Shown: positions 17,745-26,801 of the stretch, piece after piece | How positions within the stretch are numbered: position 1 is the stretch's first letter | Layout of the letters: every line of letters starts with the position of its first letter | Origin: Polaribacter sp. ALD11 | GTDB taxonomy: Bacteria; Bacteroidota; Bacteroidia; Flavobacteriales; Flavobacteriaceae | Length of the DNA stretch: 64,000 bases | Assembly (NCBI RefSeq): GCF_002831685.1 | Contig: NZ_CP025119.1 | Span: 1,820,001-1,884,000 of the forward strand | Reading direction: 5' to 3' | Notes under the pieces: model-generated | Databases searched by the model: none | Told to the model about the DNA's origin: nothing | What the model saw: the letters and a program-made list of their open reading frames with translations, nothing else | Made by a program: the position numbers and the translations under genes

Positions 17745-20294
17745 TTATCCACATTTAGAAGAACCACAATCTTTACACGTTAAACAGCCTTCTTGATAAA
17801 TTAAATTTGTAGAATCGCAGTTTTCACAACTATGTCCTTTTACTTCCGTACCATCTTCCACATAACGTTTTAATGCACGTTGCACTCCGTTTTTCCACGT
17901 ACTTATAGATTCTGAATCAAATTGTAAACTTTGTATCAACTCTACAATTTTATCAATTGGCATTCCATGACGTATGGTTCCTGAAATTAGTTTGGCATAA
18001 TTCCAGAATTCAGGATTAAACTTGTGAGACAATCCTTCTATCGTTGTTTTATAACCTCTTTTATTTTTATATTGAAAATCGTAACGCGAAGACCCGTCTT
18101 CATTTCTATTTTTAATAATCAATCCTTTTTCTACCCAACGCGGAATTAAAATTCCATCTTCATCATCTAACAATCCCGTGAAAATTTCATAGGGCCTGTC
18201 ATCAACCAAACCTACAAAAGCAATCCATTTTTCTTTCTGATTCTGAAAACGAACCACATCTGCTGCTATCGATTGCGGACGTTTTTGTGAAAAACTATTC
18301 TCTTTTGTTTTCTCTTCTTTCTTGTCTTCCGCAGAAATTAAGACGCCAGAACGCGAACCATCTCTATAAACAGTAACGCCTTTACAACCAACTTCCCAGG
18401 CTTTTAAATACAATTTCCCTACCAATTCTTCTGTAGCATCATTCGGTAAATTAACGGTAACACTAATAGAATGATCTACCCATTTCTGAATTGCGCCCTG
18501 CATTCTTACTTTACTGTCCCAATCAATATCATTAGAAGTCGCTTTATAGTATGGCGATTTTTTTACTAATTCGTTGATTTCTTCTTGTGTAAAATTCTTT
18601 GAAGAGTCGATGTTATTTACATCCATCCATTGTTTAAAACGATGGTGAAAAACAACATATTCCTCCCAAGAATCTCCTACCTCATCTACAAAATCTACTC
18701 GGGTATTTTTATCATTAGGGTTCACCTTTTTCCTACGCTTGTACACCGGCATAAAAACGGGCTCAATTCCCGATGACGTTTGTGTCATTAAACTAGTTGT
18801 TCCTGTAGGCGCAATCGTTAGCAAAGCTATATTTCTACGTCCATATTTTAACATTTCAGCATACAATTTGCTGTCTGCTTCTTTAATTCTTAAAATAAAC
18901 GGATTGTCTTTTTCTCTATCTGCATCAAAAATAGCAAATGCACCTCTTTCTTTTGCCAAATTCACCGAAGCTCTATAGGTTTCTATTCCTAAAACTTTAT
19001 GTACTTCCGTAGAAAAAGTATTTCCTTCTTCGCTTCCGTAACGAATACCTAAAGCAGCCAACATATCTCCTTCCGCAGTAATTCCTATTCCTGTTCTTCT
19101 TCCTTCAAAAGCCTTTTGTTTAATGTTTAACCAAAGATTTTTCTCTGTAGCTTTTACATCCTCTCCTTCTGGATCTGCTTCTATTTTTGCTAAAATTCCA
19201 TCAATTTTTTCTAGTTCTAAATCGATAATGTCATCCATCATTCTTTGTGCAATAACAATGTGTTTTTTGAACAAATCGAAATTGAATATTGCTTTGTCTG
19301 TAAACGGATTTTCTACATAAGAAAATAAGTTTATGGCTAATAAGCGACAAGAATCATACGGACATAAAGGAATCTCGCCACAAGGATTTGTAGAAACTGT
19401 TTTATAGCCTAAATCTGCGTAACAATCTGGTACTGATTCATTGATAATAGTGTCCCAGAATAAAATTCCTGGTTCTGCAGATTTCCATGCGTTGTGTACA
19501 ATTTTATCCCAAATTTTAGTTGCTGCTATTTCTTTGGTATATACTGGGTTTTCACTATTAATAGGATATTTCTGTGTATACTTTCCATCAGCTTTTACAG
19601 CTTTCATAAAATCATCATCTATTCTCACAGAAACATTTGCTCCCGTCACTTTTCCTTGTTCTAATTTTGCATCAATAAAATCTTCTGCATCTGGGTGATT
19701 AATAGCAACAGACAACATCAACGCTCCTCTTCTTCCGTCTTGTGCAACTTCTCTGGTTGAATTTGAATAACGTTCCATAAAAGGAACAATTCCTGTAGAT
19801 GTTAATGCTGAATTTTTAACAGGAGAACCTTTTGGACGAATGTGGGATAAATCATGACCAACACCTCCTCTACGTTTCATTAATTGTACTTGTTCTTGGT
19901 CAATTTTCATGATGCCTCCGTAAGAATCCGATTCGCCATCATTACCAATTACAAAACAATTAGACAAAGACGCAATTTGAAAAGGGTTTCCAATTCCCGC
20001 CATCGGACTTCCTTGGGGAACAATATATTTGAAATCTTTAATAGCCTCAAAAACTTCTGACTCCGTTAAAGGATTCTCATATACCTGCTCTACTCTTGCA
20101 ATTTCGGAAGCAATTCTTTGATGCATTTCATCAGGTGTGCTTTCGTAAATAGTATCGTTAGAATCTTTTAAAGCATATTTATTTAACCACACACTAGCGG
20201 CTAATTCATCACCTTTAAAGTAGTTAAGTGCAGCTTTTAAAGCCTCGTCTCTAGAATATGTTTTACGGGGAATATTTCCTGTTTGCAATTTCAT
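17745..20294 (-). CDS. nrdJ: Adenosylcobalamin-dependent ribonucleoside-diphosphate reductase (class II)
   Basis: Reduces ribonucleotides to deoxyribonucleotides using adenosylcobalamin to generate the thiyl radical. 849 aa: ATP-cone-like/N-terminal part, active-site half-cystine in SLSNCFVIGND (C113), radical-site loop NPCGEIPLCPYDSC (C305, E307), IALLTIAPTGTTSL, and a C-terminal Zn-binding tail with CENC, CLTC and CGSSKCG that re-reduces the active site. No class I or III genes are in the window. It needs no oxygen and no iron radical subunit, but does need B12. The ATG at 20294 is followed directly by the conserved start. Confidence 0.95.
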   Translation of the reverse strand: MKLQTGNIPRKTYSRDEALKAALNYFKGDELAASVWLNKYALKDSNDTIYESTPDEMHQRIASEIARVEQVYENPLTESEVFEAIKDFKYIVPQGSPMAGIGNPFQIASLSNCFVIGNDGESDSYGGIMKIDQEQVQLMKRRGGVGHDLSHIRPKGSPVKNSALTSTGIVPFMERYSNSTREVAQDGRRGALMLSVAINHPDAEDFIDAKLEQGKVTGANVSVRIDDDFMKAVKADGKYTQKYPINSENPVYTKEIAATKIWDKIVHNAWKSAEPGILFWDTIINESVPDCYADLGYKTVSTNPCGEIPLCPYDSCRLLAINLFSYVENPFTDKAIFNFDLFKKHIVIAQRMMDDIIDLELEKIDGILAKIEADPEGEDVKATEKNLWLNIKQKAFEGRRTGIGITAEGDMLAALGIRYGSEEGNTFSTEVHKVLGIETYRASVNLAKERGAFAIFDADREKDNPFILRIKEADSKLYAEMLKYGRRNIALLTIAPTGTTSLMTQTSSGIEPVFMPVYKRRKKVNPNDKNTRVDFVDEVGDSWEEYVVFHHRFKQWMDVNNIDSSKNFTQEEINELVKKSPYYKATSNDIDWDSKVRMQGAIQKWVDHSISVTVNLPNDATEELVGKLYLKAWEVGCKGVTVYRDGSRSGVLISAEDKKEEKTKENSFSQKRPQSIAADVVRFQNQKEKWIAFVGLVDDRPYEIFTGLLDDEDGILIPRWVEKGLIIKNRNEDGSSRYDFQYKNKRGYKTTIEGLSHKFNPEFWNYAKLISGTIRHGMPIDKIVELIQSLQFDSESISTWKNGVQRALKRYVEDGTEVKGHSCENCDSTNLIYQEGCLTCKDCGSSKCG

Positions 20295-20881
20295 TATATG
20301 TAGGTAATTTAAGATGATTTATGAAGAAATAAATATCCTACAAAGATACAAACTAAAGAATGATAATTGTCATTAAGTTTTCCCCAAAAACAACTTAACT
20401 ACTGAATTACAACTACTTAAAACTTATGAACACGGAGAAGTTAACAAATAATTTATTTTTTTTTGAATTATAAACCATTAAATAAGACTACTTATTATCA
20501 GCATTTTAAAATTGATTTCATGAGGTTTATAGTCGAATTAAATAGCTCATTAAATTAAGAAAACATAGGTAAATAATACCTTATCTATGAGACTGCACAA
20601 AACCATCTTTTAAACTGCGGGAAGCCGTAATAATAATTGCTTTTTGTTTTGTATTTTTATAGGATATATGAATTAGGATAAGAAAAGTTTTTATTCTGAT
20701 ATATGGTGTTGTGCTTTAATGCAAGAGCAAGTTTACGGAATTAGTTATTTAAAAATAAAAAAGAGTCAATCTCTGTACAAATTTTCAACTTATTATAAGA
20801 AATATAATAATTTAAATTACGTCTGAACAAGCCGAAAAAAGACATAAAAATGAAGTAGGCAAAATTTTACAATATTTATAA
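20295..20881. other. 587-bp intergenic region, AT-rich
   Basis: No convincing gene on either strand. CAAAGATA at 20341-20348 gives a TATCTTTG -7-like box for nrdJ on the minus strand without a clear -33. Near 20700-20730 the stretch ATATATGGTGTTGTGCTTTAATGC resembles the end of the palindromic repeat at 21285-21420 and may be a decayed copy. Confidence 0.5.
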
Positions 20882-21238
20882 ATGAAGAAAATTATTTTAG
20901 TTATGTTAGTTGCTACGGCATTCACATCTTGTAAAACATCAAGCTTGTATAGCGGTGGTTATCAACAACAAAACCAAACTCAAACAGTTTTATCAAGTTC
21001 AAATTTTAACGTATTAGGTAGTTTTACTGGGACGGCTACTGAAAAAATATTGACTGGAAACATAACAAATAAAGAAGGTATCATCTCTCAAGCTAAAGCA
21101 AAAATGCTTGAAAATGCAAAATCGGCTGGGATAGAATTAATTGGAAGTAGAGCCCTTGTTAATGTATCTGTTGATTTGATAGAAACTAAAAAAAGAATTT
21201 CAGCAACTATGACAGCAGAAATAATTGAATTTAAGTAA
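20882..21238 (+). CDS. Small lipoprotein, DUF6567-like
   Basis: 118 aa. Lipoprotein signal MKKIILVMLVATAFTSC (lipid Cys 17), a Ser/Gln-rich linker (about 20-42), then a compact alpha/beta region: NFNVLGSFTGTATEKILTG, AKAKMLENAKSAGIELIGSRALVNVSVDL and ISATMTAEIIEF. The pattern fits the DUF6567 family of Bacteroidota (recalled family, not searched). Likely anchored in the outer or inner membrane facing the periplasm. It is followed by its own terminator and then by the first attC-like repeat, so it looks like one unit of a cassette-like arrangement. Confidence 0.7.
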   Translation: MKKIILVMLVATAFTSCKTSSLYSGGYQQQNQTQTVLSSSNFNVLGSFTGTATEKILTGNITNKEGIISQAKAKMLENAKSAGIELIGSRALVNVSVDLIETKKRISATMTAEIIEFK

Positions 21239-21245
21239 AAAATAG

Positions 21246-21271
21246 CAGGGTGGTTTTAAAATCACCCTGTT
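21246..21271 (+). terminator. Terminator after the DUF6567-like gene
   Basis: CAGGGTGGTTT pairs with AAATCACCCTG around a very small AT centre, within 21246-21271, then TTTATAAAA. Confidence 0.75.
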
Positions 21272-21284
21272 TATAAAATAAGCA

Positions 21285-21420
21285 AGCACTAAAAGCTAAC
21301 ACCGTGTATAATTAATGGCTGGTTCTTGCCTACTTACGAAAATCCTCGCGGATTTTCTATTCAGTTTTTATTTGCTTAATTAGGTGCTTAAATACGCCAA
21401 TAATCATACACATTGTATTT
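21285..21420 (+). repeat. attC-like palindromic repeat, copy 1
   Basis: Opens AGCACTAAAAGCTAACACCG and closes CATACACATTGTATTTAATGC. The outer arms (CGTGTATAATTAATGGC near 21303 and GCCAATAATCATACACA near 21397) are imperfectly complementary. An AAGCAC/GTGCTT pair and an inner perfect hairpin (GAAAATCC/GGATTTTC, about 21338-21357) nest inside. Copy 2 at 21906-22049 shares the first 25 bases with two changes and the same nested layout. Confidence 0.65.
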
Positions 21421-21494
21421 AATGCACAAAAAAAATCGTAGTTTTAAACCAGAAAAATAAAGCTTGAAAAACAGAAACATAAAAACAATAAAAT

Positions 21495-21626
21495 ATGAAC
21501 TTTTTAGAAATTACATTATCAAACAGAACAATGTTAATACTTGGAGCATTGTTAGGAATAGCAATTATATTTATAACTTTTCTAATTGCAAAACGTTACA
21601 ATAAAAAAACGAATGCAATAAAATAA
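21495..21626 (+). CDS. Small membrane protein, 43 aa, unknown
   Basis: Reads MNFLEITLSNRTMLILGALL, continues GIAIIFITFLIAKRYN and ends KKTNAIK. One hydrophobic helix (about 13-33) with a basic C-terminus suggests an N-out/C-in single-pass protein. It lies between the two attC-like repeats, on the same strand as the genes before and after, as a cassette gene would. No family recognised. Just downstream (to about 21852) a second frame with a hydrophobic stretch IITTLILVIAEVG lacks an ATG and is not called. Confidence 0.5.
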   Translation: MNFLEITLSNRTMLILGALLGIAIIFITFLIAKRYNKKTNAIK

Positions 21627-21905
21627 GAACAATTCTGAATTCAAATAAATGAATTGAACTAAAAGTTGAATTTAACAAGTTTCGGAATTGCTCACTCAAA
21701 ATCTGAATTTAAAAAATATCGCCGAATTTAAAAATAATCAAACAAAGAAAAAATTCTTTATAATTACAACATTAATTCTTGTCATTGCAGAAGTTGGTTC
21801 ATCTTTCATAACAGGAATATTATTTCCTTTTACAAATAAATTAGAATATTAAACATAATTTCTGAATTAATAATTCAACAAAAAAGGAAAATGGAACAAC
21901 CAGAA

Positions 21906-22049
21906 AAGCACTAAAAGCCAACATCGTGTATTAAAAATTGCTAAATTAGTGCTTAACGAAAAGCAGTTGCATTTTTTCTCACTTCACTTTTCCTACGGAA
22001 AATAGCCGATCATAAAAATCGCAACTATCAATACACAATAACGTTGGTA
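21906..22049 (+). repeat. attC-like palindromic repeat, copy 2
   Basis: Opens AGCACTAAAAGCCAACATCG (compare copy 1) and closes AATACACAATAACGTTGG. Outer arms CCAACATCGTGTATT and AATACACAATAACGTTGG are imperfect complements, with TTGC/GCAA next inside and a central TTTTCC/GGAAAA hairpin (about 21989-22003). Size and nesting match copy 1. No integrase is in the window. Confidence 0.65.
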
Positions 22050-22131
22050 AAAACACCTAAGTGAGCCTGAAAAATAGATTTCTTATTCTTATGAATGACT
22101 GCCCCGTCCTAAAATTAACAACAAAAAGATC

Positions 22132-22809
22132 ATGAATAAAACCCTAAAGAAAACTTGTAGCCTCCTTATACTCTCCTTTGTTCTATTCAGTTGTGATAGT
22201 AATCAAAAGAATACTGATTTTGAAATAAAACAAGGAGATTTACTGTTTCAAAATACTGGAACAGGCGAAATAGATAATGCGATTAAAGATGTAACCGCAA
22301 CTTCATTTTCTAAAAACTATTCGCATGTTGGAATGGCAATGCAAAAAGATGGAAAATGGTTTGTAGTAGAGGCGATTCCGAAAAAAGGAATTTGCCAAAC
22401 ACCTTTAATAGAGTTTCTGAACAGAAATAAGAATAAATTCAACAAATCTCAAACCACGGTTGCAAGATTAGATAGCTATTACCAACCTTATATTTCTAAA
22501 GCAATAGCGTATGGAATCGAAAGAATAAATACGCCTTATGATGATATTTTTTTATGGGATGACGCTTCTTATTATTGCTCCGAATTAGTTTATAAAATGT
22601 TTTCTTCTCAAGATTTACCTACAGATTCTATTCCTTTTCTTACGCACCCAATGACATTTAACGACAGCACAGGAAACCCAATGCCTAGTTGGGTAACTTA
22701 TTACGAAACACGCAACCAGCCAATTCCTGAGGGAATTGAAGGAACAAATCCTAACTTAATGGCCAGCAGTCCTCATATTAAATTTGTGCATGATTATGAA
22801 AATGAATAA
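22132..22809 (+). CDS. YiiX/NlpC-P60-like permuted cysteine peptidase, lipoprotein
   Basis: 225 aa with a lipoprotein signal (LSFVLFSC, lipid Cys about 21). The body matches the permuted papain-like (YiiX/YebB, DUF830) fold: QGDLLFQNTG, the His segment KNYSHVGMAMQKDGKWFVVEAI and the Cys segment SYYCSELVYKMF, with a following conserved PTDSIPF. Family members are thought to be cell-wall or lipid-acyl hydrolases. The substrate is unknown. The gene directly follows attC-like repeat copy 2 in the same orientation. Confidence 0.85.
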   Translation: MNKTLKKTCSLLILSFVLFSCDSNQKNTDFEIKQGDLLFQNTGTGEIDNAIKDVTATSFSKNYSHVGMAMQKDGKWFVVEAIPKKGICQTPLIEFLNRNKNKFNKSQTTVARLDSYYQPYISKAIAYGIERINTPYDDIFLWDDASYYCSELVYKMFSSQDLPTDSIPFLTHPMTFNDSTGNPMPSWVTYYETRNQPIPEGIEGTNPNLMASSPHIKFVHDYENE

Positions 22810-22893
22810 AAGGCAAACTACTGACAAAATTCGCTAATTTAATCCTGTACTAACCATAGTCAAGAAGTTTAAAAAAACCAAAATTAGACATAA

Positions 22894-22931
22894 AAAAACT
22901 CCAAATACTTTTAAAAGCATTTGGAGTTTTT
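22894..22931. terminator. Bidirectional terminator between the YiiX-like gene and purM
   Basis: AAAAACTCCAAAT (22894-22906) pairs with ATTTGGAGTTTTT (22919-22931), with an internal CTTTTAAAAG extension. Confidence 0.88.
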
Positions 22932-22970
22932 AGTCTTATAATCGTTCTATTTAATGAAGTCTATTCTATT

Positions 22971-24149
22971 TTAATACTCAAAAACACCAAACCCACTTTT
23001 AATAGTAAGTTTCTTCGTATCTGAAGCTTCTACGCGGCCTACAATTTTCGCATCCACGTTAAAAGATTTAGAAATAGCAATGATATCCTCTGCAATTTCT
23101 GGAGAAACATAAATTTCCATTCTATGCCCACAGTTAAATACCTGATACATTTCTTTCCAATCTGTATTCGATTGTTCTTGTATCAATTTAAACAATGGTG
23201 GAACTTCGAACATATTGTCTTTTACAATATGTAAATTATCTATAAAATGTAAAATTTTTGTTTGCGCGCCACCAGAACAATGAATCATTCCGTGCACAGT
23301 TTCTGAATTAAATTCAGATACTATTTTCTTAATTATTGGTGCATACGTTCTAGTTGGAGACAGCACTAATTTACCAGCATCTATAGGAGAGTTCTCTACT
23401 TTGTCCGTCAGTTTTATATTACCAGAATACACTAAATCTTCAGGTACAGCAGCATCAAAACTTTCTGGATATTTTTCTGCTAAATATTTATGAAAAACAT
23501 CGTGTCTTGCAGAAGTTAATCCGTTAGACCCCATTCCTCCATTATATTCAGTTTCATAACTTGCTTGTCCGAAAGACTCTAAACCAACAATTACATCACC
23601 AGCTTTTATATTTGCATTGTCTATAACATCTGTACGTTTCATTCTTGCAGTAACAGTAGAATCTACAATTATGGTTCTAACTAAATCGCCAACATCGGCA
23701 GTTTCTCCTCCCGTGGAATGAATGGTTACACCAAAACCTTTTAAGTCTTCAATTAATTCTTCTGTACCATTTATAATTGCTGATAAAACTTCACCAGGAA
23801 TTTTGCTTTTGTTTCTACCAATAGTAGAAGATAACATAATATTATCGGTTGCACCAACACACAAAAGATCATCAATATTCATGATTAACGCATCTTGTGC
23901 AATGCCTTTCCAAACAGAAATGTCGCCTGTTTCTTTCCAATACATGTATGCTAAAGAAGACTTTGTTCCTGCACCATCTGCATGCATTATTAAACAATAA
24001 TCTGCATCATTTGTTAAATAATCTGGTACAATTTTACAGAATGCCTTCGGAAATAAACCTTTGTCTATATTCTTAATTGCATTGTGTACATCTTCTTTTG
24101 ATGCTGAAACGCCTCTTTGCGCGTATCTTTTAGAAACTTCTTGACTCAT
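22971..24149 (-). CDS. purM: Phosphoribosylformylglycinamidine cyclo-ligase (AIR synthase), Bacteroidota type
   Basis: Converts FGAM and ATP to AIR in purine synthesis, in the cytoplasm. 392 aa with the PurM/ThiL fold: N-terminal MSQEVSKRYAQRGVSASKED, the ATP and Mg segments DGAGTKSSLAY and MNIDDLLCVGA, GGETADVGDL and the C-terminal HGMIHCSGGAQTKIL. It is longer than E. coli PurM (345 aa), as usual in this phylum. CAAATTTA at 24169 gives a TAAATTTG -7 box on the minus strand. Transcribed alone. Confidence 0.9.
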   Translation of the reverse strand: MSQEVSKRYAQRGVSASKEDVHNAIKNIDKGLFPKAFCKIVPDYLTNDADYCLIMHADGAGTKSSLAYMYWKETGDISVWKGIAQDALIMNIDDLLCVGATDNIMLSSTIGRNKSKIPGEVLSAIINGTEELIEDLKGFGVTIHSTGGETADVGDLVRTIIVDSTVTARMKRTDVIDNANIKAGDVIVGLESFGQASYETEYNGGMGSNGLTSARHDVFHKYLAEKYPESFDAAVPEDLVYSGNIKLTDKVENSPIDAGKLVLSPTRTYAPIIKKIVSEFNSETVHGMIHCSGGAQTKILHFIDNLHIVKDNMFEVPPLFKLIQEQSNTDWKEMYQVFNCGHRMEIYVSPEIAEDIIAISKSFNVDAKIVGRVEASDTKKLTIKSGFGVFEY

Positions 24150-24274
24150 GTTGTTGTGTTGTGAACTGCAAATTTAGTCTTTTGATTAAAAAAAAACGAT
24201 AGAAAATAAAATGAATTTCAGATAATACTACGAACCACTTAGAGACGTTAGAAAACATAGAATTATTTACAAAA

Positions 24275-24303
24275 AACCTTCAGGGTTTTGAAACCTGAAG
24301 GTT
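24275..24303. repeat. Palindromic hairpin (AACCTTCAGG)
   Basis: AACCTTCAGG (24275-24284) pairs perfectly with CCTGAAGGTT (24294-24303) around a GTTTTGAAA loop. It lies between purM and the structured repeat copy B and looks REP-like. Confidence 0.6.
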
Positions 24304-24357
24304 CTGAAAATTCTATTTATGGCTTTTATTAATTTCCTTTTTAGACTTGCTTTACGC

Positions 24358-24448
24358 GTTAGGGATTGAACGACTTGTTTGAGCTCTTTTTGGTTTGATT
24401 GCAATGAAAACCAAAAAAGCGAGTAGTGAAAGCCTGTTAAAACGCCCA
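24358..24448 (+). repeat. Structured repeat copy B (GTTAGGGATTGAA core)
   Basis: GTTAGGGATTGAA at 24358-24370 is identical to copy A (1495). A longer variable hairpin follows (TTTTTGGTTT near 24388, complementary to AAACCAAAAA near 24408), then GTAGTGAAAGCCTG, matching the end of copy A (TAGTGTAAAGCCCG). Outer CGCGTT and AACGCC may also pair. It lies in the 303-bp gap between purM and glnN. Confidence 0.55.
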
Positions 24449-24452
24449 AAAA

Positions 24453-26636
24453 TTATCGAGTAAACAACAGTTCTCTATATTTAGTTAATGGCCAAAGATT
24501 GTCATCTACCATGGTTTCTAACTTGTCGCAATGATATCTAATTTGTTCGAAAAATGGTTTTACTTTTTTACAATAGGCTTCAGCAGATTTTAAGCCTACA
24601 AACTTATTTGCTTTCTTACGCTCTTCTGTCATTTTAATGGTTAGTGCGTTTATTTCTGTAATATGATTAGAGATTGTCATAATCAATTCTATCTGCTCTT
24701 TTGCAATGTTTTGATATTCTTCTCCGAAAATTTCTTTTAAATTCTTCGTGTTTTCTAACAATGTATTTTGATAAATAATAGTTGTTGGAATTACGTGATT
24801 TCTAGCAATATCGCCTAAAACTCTACTTTCAATTTGCAAATGTTTGGTGTATTCTTCTAAAGCTATTTCATAACGTGCTTCTACTTCTACTCTATTCATC
24901 ACGTCCATTTCTTCATACAAATCGATAACTTGTTTAGAAATCTGAATTTTTAATGCCTCTGGCGTTGTTTTATTATTACTTAATCCGCGTTTTTTAGCTT
25001 CTTTTTCCCACGCTTCTCCATAACCATCGCCTTCAAAACGAATATCTTTACACGATTTAATGTACTCTCTTAAAACATTAAAAACAGCTTCGTCTTTCTT
25101 TAAGCTTTTACTTTCTATTAAAGCATCTACTTCTATTTTAAATTCCTTTAATTGTTTGGCAACAATAGTGTTTAAAACCGTCATTGGTAATGCACAATTA
25201 GCAGAAGAACCTACCGCTCTAAACTCAAATTTGTTCCCTGTAAATGCAAATGGAGAGGTTCTATTTCTATCTGTATTGTCTAATAAAATGGCTGGAATTT
25301 TACCAATAATGTTCAGCTTTAAATCTGTTTTTTCTTCTGGAGATAATTTTCCTTTGGTTACATTTTCTAATTCGTCTAAAACTTTAGATAACTGACTACC
25401 AATAAACACAGAAATAATTGCAGGCGGTGCTTCATTTGCACCTAAACGATGGTCATTACTTGCAGATGCAATAGATGCTCTTAACAATTCTTCGTTTTCG
25501 TAAACTGCTTTTATAGTATTTATAAAAAAGGTTAAGAATTGTAAATTTTTCATAGGTGTTTTTCCAGGGCTTAACAAATTGGTTCCATCAAACGTTGATA
25601 AAGACCAGTTGTTATGTTTACCGGAACCATTTATTCCTGAAAAAGGTTTTTCGTGAAATAATACTTTAAAGTGATGGCGACGAGAAATTTTCTCCATAAC
25701 ATCCATCAATAAAGAATTATGATCTACCGCTAAATTCGCTTCTTCAAAAATTGGTGCTAATTCAAACTGATTCGGAGCAACTTCATTATGTCTTGTTTTT
25801 AATGGAATACCTAACAACATGCATTCTTGCTCTAAGTCTTGCATAAAACTCATGGCTCTTGCAGGAATGCTTCCAAAATAATGATCGTCTAATTGTTGTC
25901 CTTTTGCTGAAGAATGCCCTAATAACGTTCTACCCGTTAATAAAATATCTGGTCTAGATAATGCCAAAGCGTCATCAATTAGAAAATATTCTTGTTCCCA
26001 ACCTAAAGTTGCATTTACTCTAGATGCGTTCTTATCAAAATATTTACAAACTGCAGTTGCATGTGTATCAATTGCTTGTAAAGCTCTTAATAATGGCGTT
26101 TTATTATCTAAAGCCTCACCTGTATAGGCAACAAAGATTGTTGGAATACACAAAGTAGTTTCATATACAAATGCTGGTGATGTTGGATCCCAGGCGGTGA
26201 AACCTCTTGCTTCAAACGTGTTTCTAATTCCGCCATTCGGAAAACTAGAGGCATCTGGCTCTTGCTGAACCAATTGCTCTCCATCAAATTTTTCCATAGC
26301 CAAACTACCATTAATAGATTCGAAAAAAGCATCGTGCTTTTCTGCTGTTGCACCTGTTAATGGTTGAAACCAATGTGTATAATGTGTTGCCCCTTTCGCA
26401 ATTGCCCAATCTTTCATACTTACGGCAACCTGATCTGCTATCTTTCGATCTATTTTGGTTCCTTTTTCGATCGCATTCATGACACTTTCGTAAGCAGACC
26501 TTGTTAAATATTGCTGCATTGCATGTTTGTTAAAAACATTTTTACCAAACAGAACAGACCTCTTTTCATTCTCTTCTACCTTTATTGTTCTTCTATTTAG
26601 TGTTTCTTGTAATGCATTAAATCTAACTATTGACAT
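24453..26636 (-). CDS. glnN: Glutamine synthetase type III
   Basis: ATP-dependent synthesis of glutamine from glutamate and ammonia. 727 aa, the GSIII length, with family marks NGGIRNTFEARGFTAWD, LGWEQEYFLIDD, TRHNEVAPNQFELAPIFE, SGKHNNWSLSTFDGTNLL and NRTSPFAFTGNKFEFRAVG. GSIII is the main glutamine synthetase of many Bacteroidota and forms a double-hexamer. It is divergent from a type II enzyme (glnA at 26802) over a 165-bp shared control region. A TATATTTG box (26680-26673) sits 37 bp before the ATG. Confidence 0.96.
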   Translation of the reverse strand: MSIVRFNALQETLNRRTIKVEENEKRSVLFGKNVFNKHAMQQYLTRSAYESVMNAIEKGTKIDRKIADQVAVSMKDWAIAKGATHYTHWFQPLTGATAEKHDAFFESINGSLAMEKFDGEQLVQQEPDASSFPNGGIRNTFEARGFTAWDPTSPAFVYETTLCIPTIFVAYTGEALDNKTPLLRALQAIDTHATAVCKYFDKNASRVNATLGWEQEYFLIDDALALSRPDILLTGRTLLGHSSAKGQQLDDHYFGSIPARAMSFMQDLEQECMLLGIPLKTRHNEVAPNQFELAPIFEEANLAVDHNSLLMDVMEKISRRHHFKVLFHEKPFSGINGSGKHNNWSLSTFDGTNLLSPGKTPMKNLQFLTFFINTIKAVYENEELLRASIASASNDHRLGANEAPPAIISVFIGSQLSKVLDELENVTKGKLSPEEKTDLKLNIIGKIPAILLDNTDRNRTSPFAFTGNKFEFRAVGSSANCALPMTVLNTIVAKQLKEFKIEVDALIESKSLKKDEAVFNVLREYIKSCKDIRFEGDGYGEAWEKEAKKRGLSNNKTTPEALKIQISKQVIDLYEEMDVMNRVEVEARYEIALEEYTKHLQIESRVLGDIARNHVIPTTIIYQNTLLENTKNLKEIFGEEYQNIAKEQIELIMTISNHITEINALTIKMTEERKKANKFVGLKSAEAYCKKVKPFFEQIRYHCDKLETMVDDNLWPLTKYRELLFTR

Positions 26637-26672
26637 AATATTAATTTTAGCTACTGTATTTTATTTTAAAAA

Positions 26673-26698
26673 CAAATATACCCCTTAAAAATTAGGGA
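26673..26698 (-). promoter_or_regulatory. glnN -7 box and adjacent palindrome
   Basis: Minus-strand TATATTTG (26680-26673) is directly preceded by CCCTAATTTTTAAGGGG (complement of 26681-26697). Its ends CCCTnA/TnAGGG are symmetrical, placed in the spacer where a repressor or activator could act. No clear TTG -33 is present, which suggests activator dependence. Confidence 0.4.
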
Positions 26699-26743
26699 TA
26701 AAATTATTCTTATCAATTTTAAAAAAAATTACCCCCATTTTTT

Positions 26744-26773
26744 TTGATATGTAGCTAAATTATTTCATTTTTG
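26744..26773 (+). promoter_or_regulatory. glnA (GSII) promoter
   Basis: TTG (26744-26746), 19 bp, CATTTTTG (26766-26773), one mismatch from TAnnTTTG, 28 bp before the ATG. Confidence 0.5.
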
Positions 26774-26801
26774 CAGTGTTAACATCACACAAACAATTAT
26801 T

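Noticed and set aside
17217..20294. A cobalamin riboswitch upstream of nrdJ
   Set aside because: The 587-bp upstream region shows no recognisable B12-box (GCCACTG-like) motif.
21686..21853. Frame with a membrane helix between the attC-like repeats
   Set aside because: No ATG and only a poorly placed TTG; kept as a remark only.
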